Source of the DNA: Arenicola marina
Lineage: Eukaryota; Annelida; Polychaeta; Arenicolidae
NCBI GenBank assembly: GCA_964019135.1
Contig: OZ025263.1
Coordinates: 33,086,133 to 33,150,132 of the forward strand
Length of the DNA stretch: 64,000 nucleotides
Reading direction: 5' to 3'
Under the pieces are notes generated by a model, which saw only the letters and a list, made by a program, of their open reading frames with translations, did no database searches and was not told where the DNA came from. Each line of letters begins with the position of its first letter. The first letter of the stretch is position 1. The position numbers were made by a program, and so were the translations under genes. Below, piece after piece: positions 1 through 14,400 of this stretch.

Positions 1-344
1 ACCGAATATTCTTCAGTTCGTGTAATCTAAATAAGATGTATAACCAACTTGTTTGTTCACAATCACAACAGTCTTTGGGCGATGCCTGCCACTATATTTG
101 CCCCATCGTTATATGTGTATGCAGTACATCCTCTGATTATTGTTGACTGAAGTTCACACAGCGTTGTATTCGTGGTTTTCTTCCCATTGTGAATTTGTCT
201 TTCCACAAGCGGTACAGGAATCCAGGCTGGGTACAGATATACGATGTGAATCATTTGTATCACTGCTATACGGATGCCTCGTGTACCGCGAGAGGTCCCG
301 AACAATGGTGAGGATTGTACCATCTCTTGCTATCTGATCTTATC
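1..344. other. Unannotated sequence
   Basis: I see no gene, repeat or recognisable signal in this stretch beyond the TRPC 3' end. Confidence 0.6.
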
Positions 345-1545
345 TTTCATACCAATATAAGTGCGAGACTGATACCAATATGACACCGGTATCAGGGACA
401 GACTGGTACCAGTATGAAACTGGTACCAGTATGAGATTGGTACCAGTATGAAATGATATCAGTATGAGATTGGTAAGCGTATGAAACTGATATCCGTATA
501 AGACTGGTGCCAGGGGGAGACTGGTGTCAGTATGAGACTGGTACCAGTATGAGACCGGTACCAGTATGAGACTGGTACCAATATGAAACTGGTACCAATA
601 TGACACCGGTATCAGAAGCAGATTGATACCAATATCAAACTGGTATCAGTATGAGACTGGTATCAGTATGAAACTGGTACGCGTATGAAACTGATATATA
701 AGACTGGTGCCAGGGGGAGACTGGTATCAGTATGAGACTGGTACCAGTATGAGACCGGTACCAGTATGAGACTGGTACCAATATGAAACTGGTACCAATA
801 TGACACCGGTATCAGAAGCAGATTGATACCAATATCAAACTGGTATCAGTATGAGACTGGTATCAGTATGAAACTGGTACGCGTATGAAACTGATATATA
901 AGACTGGTGCCAGGGGGAGACTGGTATCAGTATGAGACTGGTACCAGTATGAGACTGGTACCAATATGACACCGGTATCAGGAACAGACTGATACCGGTG
1001 TGAAACTGGTATCAGTATGAGACTGGTACCAGTATGAGACTGGTATCAGTATGAGACTGGTACCAGTATGAGACTGGTGTCAGGGGGGAAATGGTACCAG
1101 TATGAGACTGGTACCAGTATGAGACCGGTACCAGTATGAGACCGGTACCAGTATGAGACCGGTACGAGTATGAGACTATGAGACTGGTACCAGTATGAGA
1201 CTGGTACCGGTATGAAACTAGTGCCAGTATGAGACCGGTACCAGTATGAGCCCGGTGCCAGTATGAGACCGGTACCAGTCTCATAGTGGTACCAGTATGA
1301 GACTGGTACCGGTATGAAACTAGTGCCAGTATGAGACCGGTACCAGTATGAGCCCGGTGCCAGTATGAGACCGGTACCAGTCTCATAGTGGTACCAGTAT
1401 GAGACTGGTGCCAATATGAGACTGGTGCCAGTAGTATAAGACTGGTATCAGGGTGAGACTGGTATCAGGGTGAGACTGGTATCAGGGTGAGACTGGTATC
1501 AGGGTGAGACTGGTATCAGGGTGAGACTGGTATCAGGGTCAAACT
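345..1545. repeat. 17-bp minisatellite with palindromic core
   Basis: About 70 imperfect units of 17 bp (type actggtaccagtatgag). The core actggtaccagt is a perfect 12-bp palindrome. From about 1437 the unit changes to a ggtatcagggtgagact form. The array lies about 100 bp beyond the TRPC stop codon, so it may be in the 3' UTR. A 225-bp block is duplicated within it (about 600-780 and 790-960). Confidence 0.95.
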
Positions 1546-1642
1546 CGTATCAGGGTCAAACTCGTATCCTGTCGGTCTCCGGTATCCAGTCGCTTAACGA
1601 CATACGGCCCTGGAACTCTATCCAACACTGTTATCGTGGCCT

Positions 1643-2421
1643 TCACATACGATCCGGATCATCAGTCTGGATTGCTATGCTCTGACCGGATCCGGGGGCA
1701 TCCCGGTGTACAGAGGTTGAGCTAGAGTATGCGGGGGGTCCGGACGGCGTGTGAGGGGCCGCGGACTGCGCCAACAGCGCATGCGCACGAGGGGCTCTCC
1801 TGGCTGGCGATGATCCAGACACGTGTCCGGATGCCAGGTCGCCCGGATCAGACACCGCGGCCTGGCGGTACGACCTTCGCTCCCCCAGGCGGACGTAGGC
1901 TGGTCTCATCTCCTCTCTTTCGACGCTTTGTGACGTCATATCCGCTGACATCCCATAATGTGGTGACGTATCCAAGGAGGGCTGAGCGATAATAGGCGCT
2001 ATACCGACACGACGTAATGACGTCACATCTGCGCATAGCCGCCACAGGGCGTCCTTCATGATTTCCATATTGGTTCCTGTGTCTTCTTGGCTGTGTCGAG
2101 ACACGCTCTCGAAGCGCGCCGCCAGCGATGTCAGGTCGCTGTGTACCGACTCCAAGCTGGCCACCGTCGTCGACTGAAATCCTCCCAGAGAGCTTTGCGA
2201 ATACTTGAGCTCGGCCCGAAGTTCCGCCATGTTTTCTTGCTGGTCGGTTGAGAAGTCCAGGCAGCGCCCCTCCAGGGCGCCGCGCGCGGCCGCAAGGTCA
2301 CCGTCAAGGGCAGAGAGACGCTCCATGAGCAATTGCTGGTCCTTCTGCTGACGCATCATGTTCATGGTCACCTCGCGCTTCAAGGACGAAAGGTCACTCT
2401 TGACTTGTTCGGCGAGGCCAT
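1643..2421 (-). CDS. TRPC: TRPC exon 17 (residues 969-1227, coiled coil and tail, stop)
   Basis: Acceptor ATTACTTCAG|AT; TGA at 1645-1643. EQVKSDLSSLKREVTMNMM begins a long heptad-like coiled coil to about residue 1080, corresponding to the TRPC C-terminal assembly helix. A further 150-residue Ser/Pro/Ala-rich tail has no recognisable domain and no classical PDZ ligand at its end. Confidence 0.92.
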
Positions 2422-5400
2422 CTGAAGTAATTGAATGCAAGGATTTAGGGTATATTTTATAAAGTGGTGGTTATTGCTTAATTGATATATAAACGTAATG
2501 CTAGTATATACAATGCGACTTTCTTCTTTGCAATTGAAAGTACGCTTTACACGTCATTAATGGGGAAAGGCACATTTACAACATACATTTCTCCTCCAAT
2601 TACAAATATAAACCAGTTGACATCGCCGAGAAAACGTCTCCAATGTTGTCTATATTGATAATTGCATTAATTCATATTTGTTATTATTAGTTGGGCAATT
2701 CCACCACGTCCATTGGTCAATATTAGTGGACACTATAAGTGTTTGGTCATAAAGATGTAAGTTAGATATGCTCATTAATTTCATACATGCCTTGCCAATA
2801 ACCTGGAAATGTGGTATTTTCTCCTTATAAAAAATCAAGATAACACCAACAAATATTTCCCAGAATTCTTTGCGCCAGTCACGATTTTTCCAAGATGGTG
2901 TATAATTGCGAAGGCGTGTATAGGGTGAGGTCACATATACGTTTTCCTGCCAGTGATGCTACACTTACCACCCCCATCCTCAGCACCATTCTTGCCCTTG
3001 CCGCCCTGCTGGATGAAGCGATCCACTATGTTCTTGATTACCTCCTGGGTTATGTAGGGGGGTATAAATAACATATTGACATATATCCGAGGTGAACATT
3101 AATATGTGAATTCGCTGTTGTGAACCTCGTAAAATGAATAATAAGTTTATATATAAAAAAAAAATTGATTGTACTGGTGTCGGTCATTTCACTAACATAT
3201 CGTAAATGATATTTAAAAATGTTGAATTTATTATTATCATATAACCGCCATTGATGATATTGGCTGGAAATTAATTTACATTCGATGGTTGTACCCTGGT
3301 AATACTTATATCACGCATCTTTCGGTTCTACAAATGTTTAATTTATTATTATTATGTAACGACCATTAATGATATTGGCTGGAAATTAATTTATACTCCA
3401 TGGCTGTACCCTAGAAATATCTGTATCACGTAACTTTCGGTTGCTCGTAAATTGGTCACCAGTCATTAAATAAGCATGTAATATATAGGGTTACGATCAC
3501 GTGACTGTTGAGCCTCTTCGTTCTAAATCTAATTCTATATTGTTAATTAAGGCACCATGCCCCAGTTTTAATTGTTGTACAATGATCAAGAAATAATCGG
3601 AAGCACAGTTGTTTCATATCAAGTTTATCAACACGAACAAACGGAAACCAACACGCACCTGATATTTTTCCGAGTCTTGTTTTTTCTTCGCGGTTTTTTC
3701 GTCTATGTGCTGATCGAGGTCTGCCATGTTCATCGTGGCCAGAGTCTTCAGCATGAGGACGTCGTGCCCCACCAGGCTGGACTGGGCCCTCAGCGTGCCA
3801 CTGCCCCGTGCGCCGGCCAACAGCTACAACGACAAGCAAGGCGGTCCCCTTCTGTCATTGGCTGTCGTGGTGCTACTTCGCTGAAGTTGCATATCGAACT
3901 CTTTCCCGCCAAAACGGCGCCCGGCCATGCGATATATATATCACAATTTGCAGAAAACTCTTGTTTCATTCTATAATTTCAGAAACCTAATAAACATCGC
4001 CGTTTTCGGCTGTGATGTGCCAGGCGTGTCTATCCCGGGACACACCAGAAATCTGTCGCGGCACTGCTACCTTTAAAAAAGCATCGCGAAGCACACAAAC
4101 TGATGACGTTTACCACTAAGTTGAAAACATGTGGTAAATTGATGAAGGGAGACTCCATTTGTCGGTATGCGTGGAATATAGACAAAAGAAATCTTGAATG
4201 ATTCAAGGACTAATTCTTATTTGTATTTTGACTTGGCGAGAAAGAGCTTGATATGCAACTTTAATTGCATTTGGTTGGTTGTATATTCAGGACGCTTTAA
4301 CCAATGCTGGTCATATCGCGTCATTGGGTTGGGTGGTTGGCTGTATATCTAGGGCGCTTTAACCACTTTTGGTCATATTGCGTAAATGGGAGAAGGAAGG
4401 GAGAGTGGAGCAATGTGCCCGGGGGTAACCCCCTACTCATTGCGAAGAAAGACTAACCCACTGAGCTACTAACCACACGCCCACTAACTACGTACGGCAC
4501 GTAATATCAATCTCGAAAACACTACCCCTCCCCCCCCCCCGTCCACTCATACCGCCGCCACCATTTTCACAAATAGCAGTGGGAGGCAAAACCAATCTAT
4601 CAAGACGCCCACATACTGTAGTATCACCCCGGGTCACCGGCCGTTCTGGTACAGGGATAATCATATAATGATGACCACACTTAAGTGAGATAATATCTGT
4701 GAAATTGCCACTCACAATATGTCGACAACGGCCAACTAATATTTGACCTTTTCGTGTTGATTACTGCGCTCAAAAATTCTACACAAAAATTCACAAAAAC
4801 TACACTGGCGAGTTCAGGGTGGGAGAGGGTAGGGTGGGACAGGGTATGGGGTAGGATGGGGCAGGGGGTTGGTCGGTATAGCAAATTTACCCTTGTTTAG
4901 AGGGGGAATTTAGGAGCTGTAACGCTCATATTAGGACGGAAATCTACTACAGCTGACTTATTAGATACATGGAATTGTGCTTGTGGCTACCATCTAAAGG
5001 GCACATCTAAAGGTATTGTTGGTGTTCTTATTTATCATTTCTTTAGAAATACAACATATTTATTCAAAGATAATTTACAATAAACTATAATGAAGAGTGA
5101 AACAAAGTGCAAATAATATGAACTATATTCACTATAATCTACAATATAGTCAACATAATCTACAATAAATTCAACATAATCTACAATATATTCAACATAA
5201 TCTACAATAAATTCAACATAATCTACAATAAAGGCAACGTAATCTACAAACAATTCCACAATATCTGCAATAAATCCAACGTAATCTACAAAAAATTGGA
5301 AATCATATATACACTCATATTTGATTTTATATATTTGTATTGATATTGTAGAGGCTATTACTTGCTTACCTGTGGTGTATTGTAGTACTGGAACCCGCCG

Positions 5401-8400
5401 TTGGCGTCTTTCTCCCTGGGGTCTGGTTTCTTGGCGGCCTTGCCAGACCCCCCACAGCAGCCACACATCCGGCACATGGCTCGCATGGCCAGGTACACGG
5501 ACTTCCACGTGGGCACCAGGTTGAAGGGGACGCACAGGGTGCAACCCTCCTTAATGAACTCCAGATACAGCTTGGTCCTGGCGAACTTCCACTCCGAGTC
5601 TTCCTCTTCCTGGGAGATATAGGCATAGGGTCCTTATTTGTCATTATTTCCCTTGAGGCATTCACATATGGCACGCCGACAGGGCCATAACATATTCACA
5701 AACATGCGGGGCGACCCACCCGTGAGTGCATATATACAGCGACGGCAACAGTTGATGGTTTATCTGCTCGTCTGTTTATTTGTCCAACTGCAATGTGTTT
5801 TGTCATCGCTATACCATTGATGGTATCCAAACGTTAACACGCACCCAATCACATCTGTGCCATATTAATATTGGATAAATTAGATGGTGAGAAAGTAATT
5901 ATCATGCGGGAGAATCCGTCAGTGAGTGCATAACACCAGTTGATGGTTTATCTACTCGTATGTTTATTTGTCCTATTCTAAAACTGCAATGTGTTTTGTC
6001 TCCGAAATACCGTTGACGCACCCCCACCACGCCTGTGCCATATTGGCAGAGGGTAAATTTAGAAAACCCGTGGATCAACGTCACTATTAAGCCACTTAGC
6101 CAATTCTCTGGTTTTTGTGTATATGACCCTGGCGTATATGTATTGTGACGCGGATATATTGCCATGCCCCTGCCCCTGCCCCTGCCCCTGCCCTCGGGTT
6201 CAGCGAGCGTTGCCTGTCCGAGCGGTCACTCCGTTTCCCGCCTGTTAGCCAATTTCCCGCTCACCGGCCCTCCCAGGGGCTTGGTTGGTTGTATATGCAG
6301 GACGCTTTAAAAACTTTTGGTCAAATCGTGTAAATGGAAGAAGGAAGGGAGAGTGAAGCCATGTCCCCGGGGTATCCCCCTACTCTTTGCGACGAAGGAG
6401 ACGGATCTTTATCCTGCGACCACACAGACATGGCCACAGCGGGGCGCGAACCACCGATCCACGCACCGTTAGGCTGTCAGGTGGCCAGAGCACTCACGGC
6501 GAGCGCTCTAACCCACTGAGCTATCGCGCCGGGCCCGGGCTCTCAGGGGTACTCGCTCCACAATATGTCGTGACGAATTCCCAACCCACCAGGCAGCGGT
6601 CTCTATGATCTTTATTCTTCTCTTTTTATATGCACAACTCTTCTCTTTGCCGGTCACTCCCCCAACTCCCAGACAACCCTACCCCGCTCGCGCACTGCGG
6701 AGAGCCGGACACCACTCAGCCGGTCCTGAGATAGGACGCCCCCCCCGGGAGACCGCTCGGACAGGCAACGCTCGCTGAACCAGAGGGCCGGAGCAGGGCA
6801 GTGTATCCGTGTCACAGTGTCTTGTCGTCTGCCGACATTAACGCTAGCCCCACGGAATCTATTACTGGCGGTTAAAGGCGCGAGTAAAACGTGGGTTACG
6901 CTGAATTAACGGATGGCGCCAGCATGAATGAAGCGCGATAATTAGCGGGTAAAAAAAGAGGAAGAAAAACAGGGTTTCATAGTATTTTTTGCAAACGTGC
7001 GCTAAAAACGAAAGTGACCAAGATCCCAGGAAAATAATATTCTCCGAATATTCCGCCAATGTTGCTGGAATATTAGCAAAAAACATTCCGGGAATGTTTT
7101 TCAGGAAAATTATCTTAATATTTTGGGAATGTTTTTTTGTGAATGTTACGAGCGAACCTTTCCAGAACATTAAAAACACATGATGGTGCACTCACAGAAA
7201 TGAAGCAGAAAACCGCAGAAAAACATTTTTAACGTCTTCATATTATTAGACCACGTGGTTGACAGGTCAATATCTTCCAGGAGCAAAGGCCGCAAAAGTT
7301 CTGAATATGCCAAAAAAATTGTACTAATGTGCATCGCAACCCATGGACGGATCCAAGAGGGGCAGGCGCGGAACCCCGGGACCCCTCCCGCCTCTTTTGA
7401 GGAAGAATGATGTTTTTTAATGCAAAATTTAGGCGATGTAGGGGATGGGCCCCCCCCCCCCTCCATTTGGAGGAAGAACGCTATCTGAGGCGTGCACCCC
7501 CGCGGTCGCAATTTGTGGTGGACCCTGGTTCGCAATTTTGTTCAGAGTCCCCCCCCCCCCCCCGCCACCCCCTTGTGTCGCAAGTTTCAATGCATATAAC
7601 GTAACAAAATTTACTTTGTGCAAGCGTACCATTCTCAAATCACCCTCGTAATTCGTCGTTAACGTAACAATGAAAGAACACTGAGCGAATATTACGGGAA
7701 TGTTCGTCCGTAACATAACATGGAAATAACATGGAGCGAATATTACGGGAATGTCCCATGTTTGCTGGGATGTTGGAATAAAACTTAACTCTTGCGATGG
7801 ATGACAGAATTAAGCACGTGACTCACCGCGATAAACTCGTACGATCTAGTCATCATGGCGATCAACATGTTGATGAGGATAATCAACATCATCCAGTTGT
7901 AGAGGGCAAACATCACGTGACCCGTAATGGCCGTTACACGCTGATTTTCGAAGGTATCAAACATGTCGAACTCCAGATCAATCATGCCAAATATTGTCCA
8001 GAAACACGTTTGTATGATGGCCGCAACGCTGCAGATTGATCAGAAATAAATAACACTGTTGGTAATGTAGTCGATAGAAGCATGAAATGTGTTGTAAAGG
8101 ACGAGCTGGCTGCCTTTATTTCGTAGTTGATTCGAACTATCTTTCTCCACAACCCTTTACATTATGCTGAATGCTAAGGAGATAACACATGAAACCTTCT
8201 AAACCTAATGTCAAACTCGTCTCCACTGAAATTCACTGTGACATTCAACAAGATAACAACCTCTATTAGAAATGGTTGACAATAGTATTAGTTTTTGTGA
8301 TTAGCCAATTGAAAATATCTCTGTTGAACGTACAGTGTCTTACATAGCTCCGGCGCGACCCCTCACGAATGCTTTGGGTGGAAAATAGTCGACAGGGCTC

Positions 8401-11400
8401 TACACTTCCCTCGGCGACCACCCGCCCCCCCCCCCCTCCTCCACCCGCCTCCCAACGGGCCAGGGTGGCAGTACGAGAAGCGGAGGATAGAATGGGTGTG
8501 GGGGGGGGGAGTTGAGGGAAGGGGGTGGGGGTTCAAGGGAGGGGGTAGGGGGTTCAAGGGAGGGGGTGGGGGGTTGAGGGAGGGGGTGGGGTAATACTAA
8601 CCCGCCGAATGTGCTGTAGGCCTGCAGGTTGTCCACGTTGCCCCCGGTGCCCCCCAGACTGCCCGGGTAGAAGTACCAGTACAGGTTGTGGAAGCCGATC
8701 ACGAAGGCCGCCATGATGAACACGAACAGGAACATGAAGAAGAACATGTCCTGGAACGCAATGTAAAACGTAATGACACAACTGGTGTGAAATCAGACCT
8801 GCATGACACCCGTTATGGAGCACCCCTTATGGAGCACCCGTTATGGAGCATCCGTTATGGAGCACCCGTTATGGAGCACCCGTTATGGAGCGCCCGTTAT
8901 GGAGCGCCCGTTATGGAGCACCCGTTATGGAGCACCGGTTATGGAGCGCCCGTTATGGGGTGCCGGTTATGGAGCGCCCGTTATGGAGCACCCGTTATGG
9001 AGCACCCGTTATGGAGCGCCCGTTATGGAGCACCCGTTATGGAGCGCCCGTTATGGAGCGCCCGTTATGGAGCACCCGTTATGGAGCGCCCGTAATGGAG
9101 CGCCCGTTATGGAGCGCCCGTAATGGAGCGCCCGTTATGGCGCGCCCGTTATGGAGCACCCGTTATGGAGCGCCCGTTATGGAGCGCCCGTTATGGAGCG
9201 CCCGTTATGGAGCGCCCGTTATGGAGCGCCCGTTATGGAGCGCCCGTTATGGAGCGCCCGTTATGGAGCGCCCGTTAAGGAGCACCCGTTATGGAGCGCC
9301 CGTTATGGAGCGCCCGTAATGGAGCGCCCGTTATGGAGCGCCCGTTATGGAGCACCCGTTATGGAGCGCCCGTTATGGAGCGCCCGTTATGGAGCGCCCG
9401 TTATGGAGCGCCCGTTATGGAGCGCCCGTTATGGAGCACCCGTTATGGAGCGCCCGTTATGGAGCGCCCGTTAGGGAGCGCCCGTTATGGAGCACCCGTT
9501 ATGGAGCGCCCGTAATGCAGCACCCGTTATGGAGCGCCCGTTATGGAGCGCCCGTTATGGAGCACCCGTTATGGAGCGCCCGTTATGGAGCGCCCGTTAT
9601 GGAGCGCCCGTTATGGAGCACCCGTTATGGAGCGCCCGTAATGGAGCACCCGTTATGGAACACCCGTTTTTTCTTTCTGATGCATAATGTAATAAACGTT
9701 CAAGCGCAAACAACTTAGAAACACTTAGATGAACATAGCACATTACATTAGCGTGTTCAAGCTGCTTGTCGAGCATTTCCCGCCAAATCTAAGCCCAGGC
9801 GTCATACATATCACAATTTGCCGAAAACTCGATTGTTTCGTTCTATCAATTTAATACACATCGCCGTTTCGGCTGTGATGTGGCAAACGTGTCTATCCCG
9901 GGACACCACGGCAATCTGTCGCGGCACTGCTACTTATAACAAAGCATCGCGAAGCACACAAACGGATGACGTTTAAAATTGATTGTAAATTTGTTGTAAA
10001 TTGATATCGCGGTCAAGGCTACGAGACTCCATTTGGCAGTCTGGCATGGGTGAAATTTAGACAAAAGACATTTTGCTAATTCAAGGACTGACTCTTATTT
10101 GTATTTTGACCTCTTTATTCTTGGCGGGAAGGTACTCGATAAGTAACTTTAATCCTGTATCCATGCACATGGAGGCGAATTTGGGCCAAGGTAGATCCCA
10201 GGACAATAGAATGGAGTTGGATAAAACTTTTTAGATGCAACTGTCATAGATTTGACCCACGACCTATTAATCTGCAACACAGTCTATGAATACGCGTATC
10301 TGAAAAGTGTCGTTTACCAGGATTTCCCTGGCCATGCTTATTAAATTGAATGTTTCAGGTTTGATGCCGAAAATAATGCCGACACTATGAATACAGATAT
10401 ATGACTGATGTTACGGGTTAGGATCATCTTGGTGAGGATAGATGATTGGTTGGTTGGTTCAGGACGCTTTAACCATTTTTGGTCATAACGCGTCAATGGT
10501 AGAAGGAAGGGAGAGTGGAGCCATGTCCCCGGCGGTAACCCCTCTACTCTTGGCAGAGAAGGACATGGGATCTTTATCCTGCGACCACACAGAAATGACT
10601 ACAGCGGGCCCGATTCACGTGCCATTAGGTTCTCAGGTAACCAGAGCACTCAAGGCGAGCGCTCTAACCCACCGAGCTACCGGGCCGTAAATAATGTACA
10701 CTTTACATTAGGCCATGCTTATTAAATGGAATGTTTCGTGCTACTGACGAGGATCATCTTGGTGAGTGAGAGGGCGAGGGGTAAATAGACAGCTTACATT
10801 AGGCCATGCTTATTAAAGGGAATGTTTCTTGTTACTGACCAGGATCATCTTGGTGAGTGAGAGGACGAGAGGCCCCAGCCTCTCACTCATCATAAACAGG
10901 TAGGTCAGTCTGATGACGCTGATCAGGTTGGCGATGGCGAACAGAGCCTCAGCCAGGACCAAAGGGTCGTAGGGGTCCCACGTGTCCCGGTCTGCGCGGT
11001 CACGTGGTGTAGGTGACGAGAGGGAACGAGAAAAAAACATACCAAATGGGCCTAGCACAAAAGGAAATATGAAAATAATAGCATGTTCACGCCCGCTTCA
11101 GATTTCAGAGAATTTTATTGATAACTTCTATAATTTGTCTTTTCAACTAATATGTTAATTTAATTTTAATTAATTAATTTTGATCTGGTTGCTTAAGTCT
11201 GGATGCAGTTGAGATGCATTATTATTGCTTACCTGCGTTCAGCCAATAGAGATTGGCTACTGCGTCTTCTTGTCCAGGTATGTCGCCTGCCAGTCGGATC
11301 CAGTTTGTTCGCGAGGAAAAGTAGTCCAGAGAGTTCCAGACCTACAGATTGTTGGTTTAATTTATCATATCGTTGTTGGAAAGCGCAAGCTTATGTGTTC

Positions 11401-14400
11401 ATTATCTGGACGAACGCACCGTTATACTGAGAAGTGTCTATATGTGAGACCTAGCCGTGCATCATGACTAACCTAATTGGGCTTCATTTAAATGACATAC
11501 GAAACGGTGCATTATTATTACTGGTTGTAGTTCTAATAGGTGGACTCCCCGGACTCACGATCAAGTTGTCATCGACAGAATTCGCTGTCGTACATGTGCT
11601 ACATAAAATATTCATAAACATACGTGCTTGGTTTTACATCATATTAATCTTCTGTGTTCCCACGTTTATATTATCGAGCTATAACGCCCCAAATAGTAGA
11701 AGGGAATACTTTTTTTTCAGTTATTTTCGCACATAACAACTTAAATTCTGTGAGCGAGAAAAGTGACGTCAAATGGGAATACAAACGCACGTGCTTTTAC
11801 ATTAAGACTCAGAATCTCTGCTCATTTGCTTTAACTCAATGAAAGGCACTCAACCATGAGGATAATACACGCCCTCGACAACAGATGTCTACGCACTACA
11901 TCAAAGCTCACATGTCCATCTTGTGACATCATTAGGGAATTTCGAAATAACGCTCAGATGCAATGCTCCCAGAAATAAACCCGCCGGACCTCAGTTTTGC
12001 TACGTTAACGAACGCGTTTATAGTGATATCGTAAAATAAAAACTGTAAACTCCCGTTAAAACGAATTCTTAATTGTCAGGCTGGCTCCCAGCGAAAGATG
12101 CTGACTACGCCAATGTGTTGATAACATGATAGACCAATCGAGGCTCTGACACTGAACTCCCCCCACGCTTAAGTCCTCTTGCCTTACTCGTGAGTATGAA
12201 ATTGACAATCGTAACTGATAGTGAGAGTGAGAAGTACTTATCTCTGAAACTGACAAGAAAATAAGATGCGGCTTTGTTTGTCCGACTTAATTGTCCGACA
12301 TAACGCACGGAAGTTTTTTTCACAACATGATTGAACAAAAGCAAGTGACGTCAGTGAATGGTTGACAGCCTGGATCGGTCCATTATGCATGGTGCCACCA
12401 TGGCCTTTGTGTGTGTAAACATGTGTAGCGATGTCATATTAAGTGGACAGCCGACTTACCCTGTCCATGGTGACAAAGCGCATGGTGAACGAGGTGATGT
12501 AGAGGATGAGCATGCAGAAATCCATCGAGTTGTACCAGTTCTCGGTGAAGTACATGAAGCGTTCTGTGTAGAGCTTCTTAATATTGTGCCACAGCAGTCC
12601 TTCAAGACAAAAAAAGAACTGACGCTGTATATATATATACCTTAGTCGGTCATTTGTTCCAATGCTTATTGTTGACTTAATCTTATCTTATTTGATATCT
12701 GTGTCCTTAACGTAATGTAACATGCGTGGTCTGAGGAAAGCATATTATTGCGCTATCCTCCCTTCGGATAATGGATGGATTGCTGTTTTTAATTATTATT
12801 AATATTATGAATATTATGAATTACTAATATTATAAATATGAATATTATGAATATCAATATTATGAATATTCATATTATGAATATTAATATTATGAATATT
12901 AATATTATGAATATCAATATCCTGAATATTAATATTATTAATATTATGAATATTAATATTAATTTTATGAATATTATTAATATTAATATTATAAATATTA
13001 ATATTATCAATATTACTATCAATATTAATATTATTTTCATTGATGCCATGATGACCTTAATATGTATCATATTCATTTAGAACATTTAAGACCTATCTTA
13101 GGTGGAAATAGCTGTTGCATAAGCACCTTTAAGCTGCGTACTACTCACCGACCAGCCAGACGCACACGACAATAGTACCAGTGCTGAATGAACTGTAACG
13201 AATCCACACATCTTGAACCAGCGGCTGTGACGTCATATTGGTGACGTAGTCCAAGTACAGCGGTCCAACAGTTGCATGCTGGGATAGCGTGTACCCCGCG
13301 GATGCGGCTTCCGTTGCACTGAAGACGGTCAGCATGATGATGAAGGCTATGTAGGACAAGGCACTGGCCCAGAATTTGACAATGGGAGAGCGGAGTATGG
13401 CGCCAATCTGAAACAAAGTCAGACATTTTCACTCAAATTGTCCTCAGTTTTGTCATCATACCCTCACGTGCAGGTAATGTTGCGTCATTTCTTAGATGAC
13501 ATGTATCTCGGGGGCGGATCCAGAAAATCGGGGTAGGAGAGGTCGGATTCAGGGACGGATTCAGACATGCTCGATAGGAGGGGGCGGGGGCCGGTTTGGA
13601 TTTTCGTATGTTAAATGGTATACATTTCGACCCGAAAAGGGGGTAGAGGCGGGGCCGGGCGCCCTCTCTCCCCCCTAGATCCGCTCCTGCATCTCATCAA
13701 CAAATTAAAAAAATCATGTTTTGGTTACTTAAAAAGCGAGAAAATATATGGAACTTAGGTTGAACGCCATGATATGCGAGCGGTTTAGTAAGTCGGACTT
13801 TATAATGCGCCCCCATATAGCAAACAGTTTGGTTGACCCAGTATCTGGTTCAGGCGGTGTTGCTGGTCTACCTTGCCCCACGGGTAGACCCAGTAGAGAA
13901 TGGCCAGGAAGGGGTAGGCGATGGGCAGCAGTATGAGGAAGAGCAGCATGACGGCCGGCCGCTCGATGTTGGGCAGCTCCCCGTTCCACAGGGTGCTCAG
14001 CTTCTTCTGGCAGCTGGCATGCGCCGCGAACTGCAGCCAAGCAAACACGTGACGATAGTACACACGCCGGCCAGAGACATACAGGCTGTCAATGTGCGAG
14101 AGGAAGAACGCCAATCTGTATAAAATGTGGATTTATTGTACTATTGTACTATTGCCACGGGCCCATGAGTACATACACCGGAATACAACATGCGTCAAAT
14201 ATAAGAATTTCGGACCTTAAATAGATTGAAAGCAAACATTATAAATTCCCCAAGGAAGAATGCTGCTTGTTGCATATACCACTATATATTTTATAATCAT
14301 CCCTTTATATGAGAATTATTCGCGTTGAAATTAACTTAATATTAATTACTAATTACTATCGATAACACATTACAATTGTATCATATACCACAATTTCTGT

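Noticed and set aside
5035..5544. Minus-strand 169-codon frame containing VDYVEFIVDY repeats, as an extension of TRPC exon 14
   Set aside because: The frame differs from the TRPC frame of the exon. The repeat part is an intronic 21-bp array beyond a canonical donor.
8688..9718. Several plus-strand frames with a repeated GAPVMERPLWSARY-type peptide
   Set aside because: 14-bp minisatellite inside a TRPC intron; no codon constraint.
12838..13080. Asn/Ile-rich frame (NINIMNIN)
   Set aside because: AT-rich tandem repeat in TRPC intron 8.
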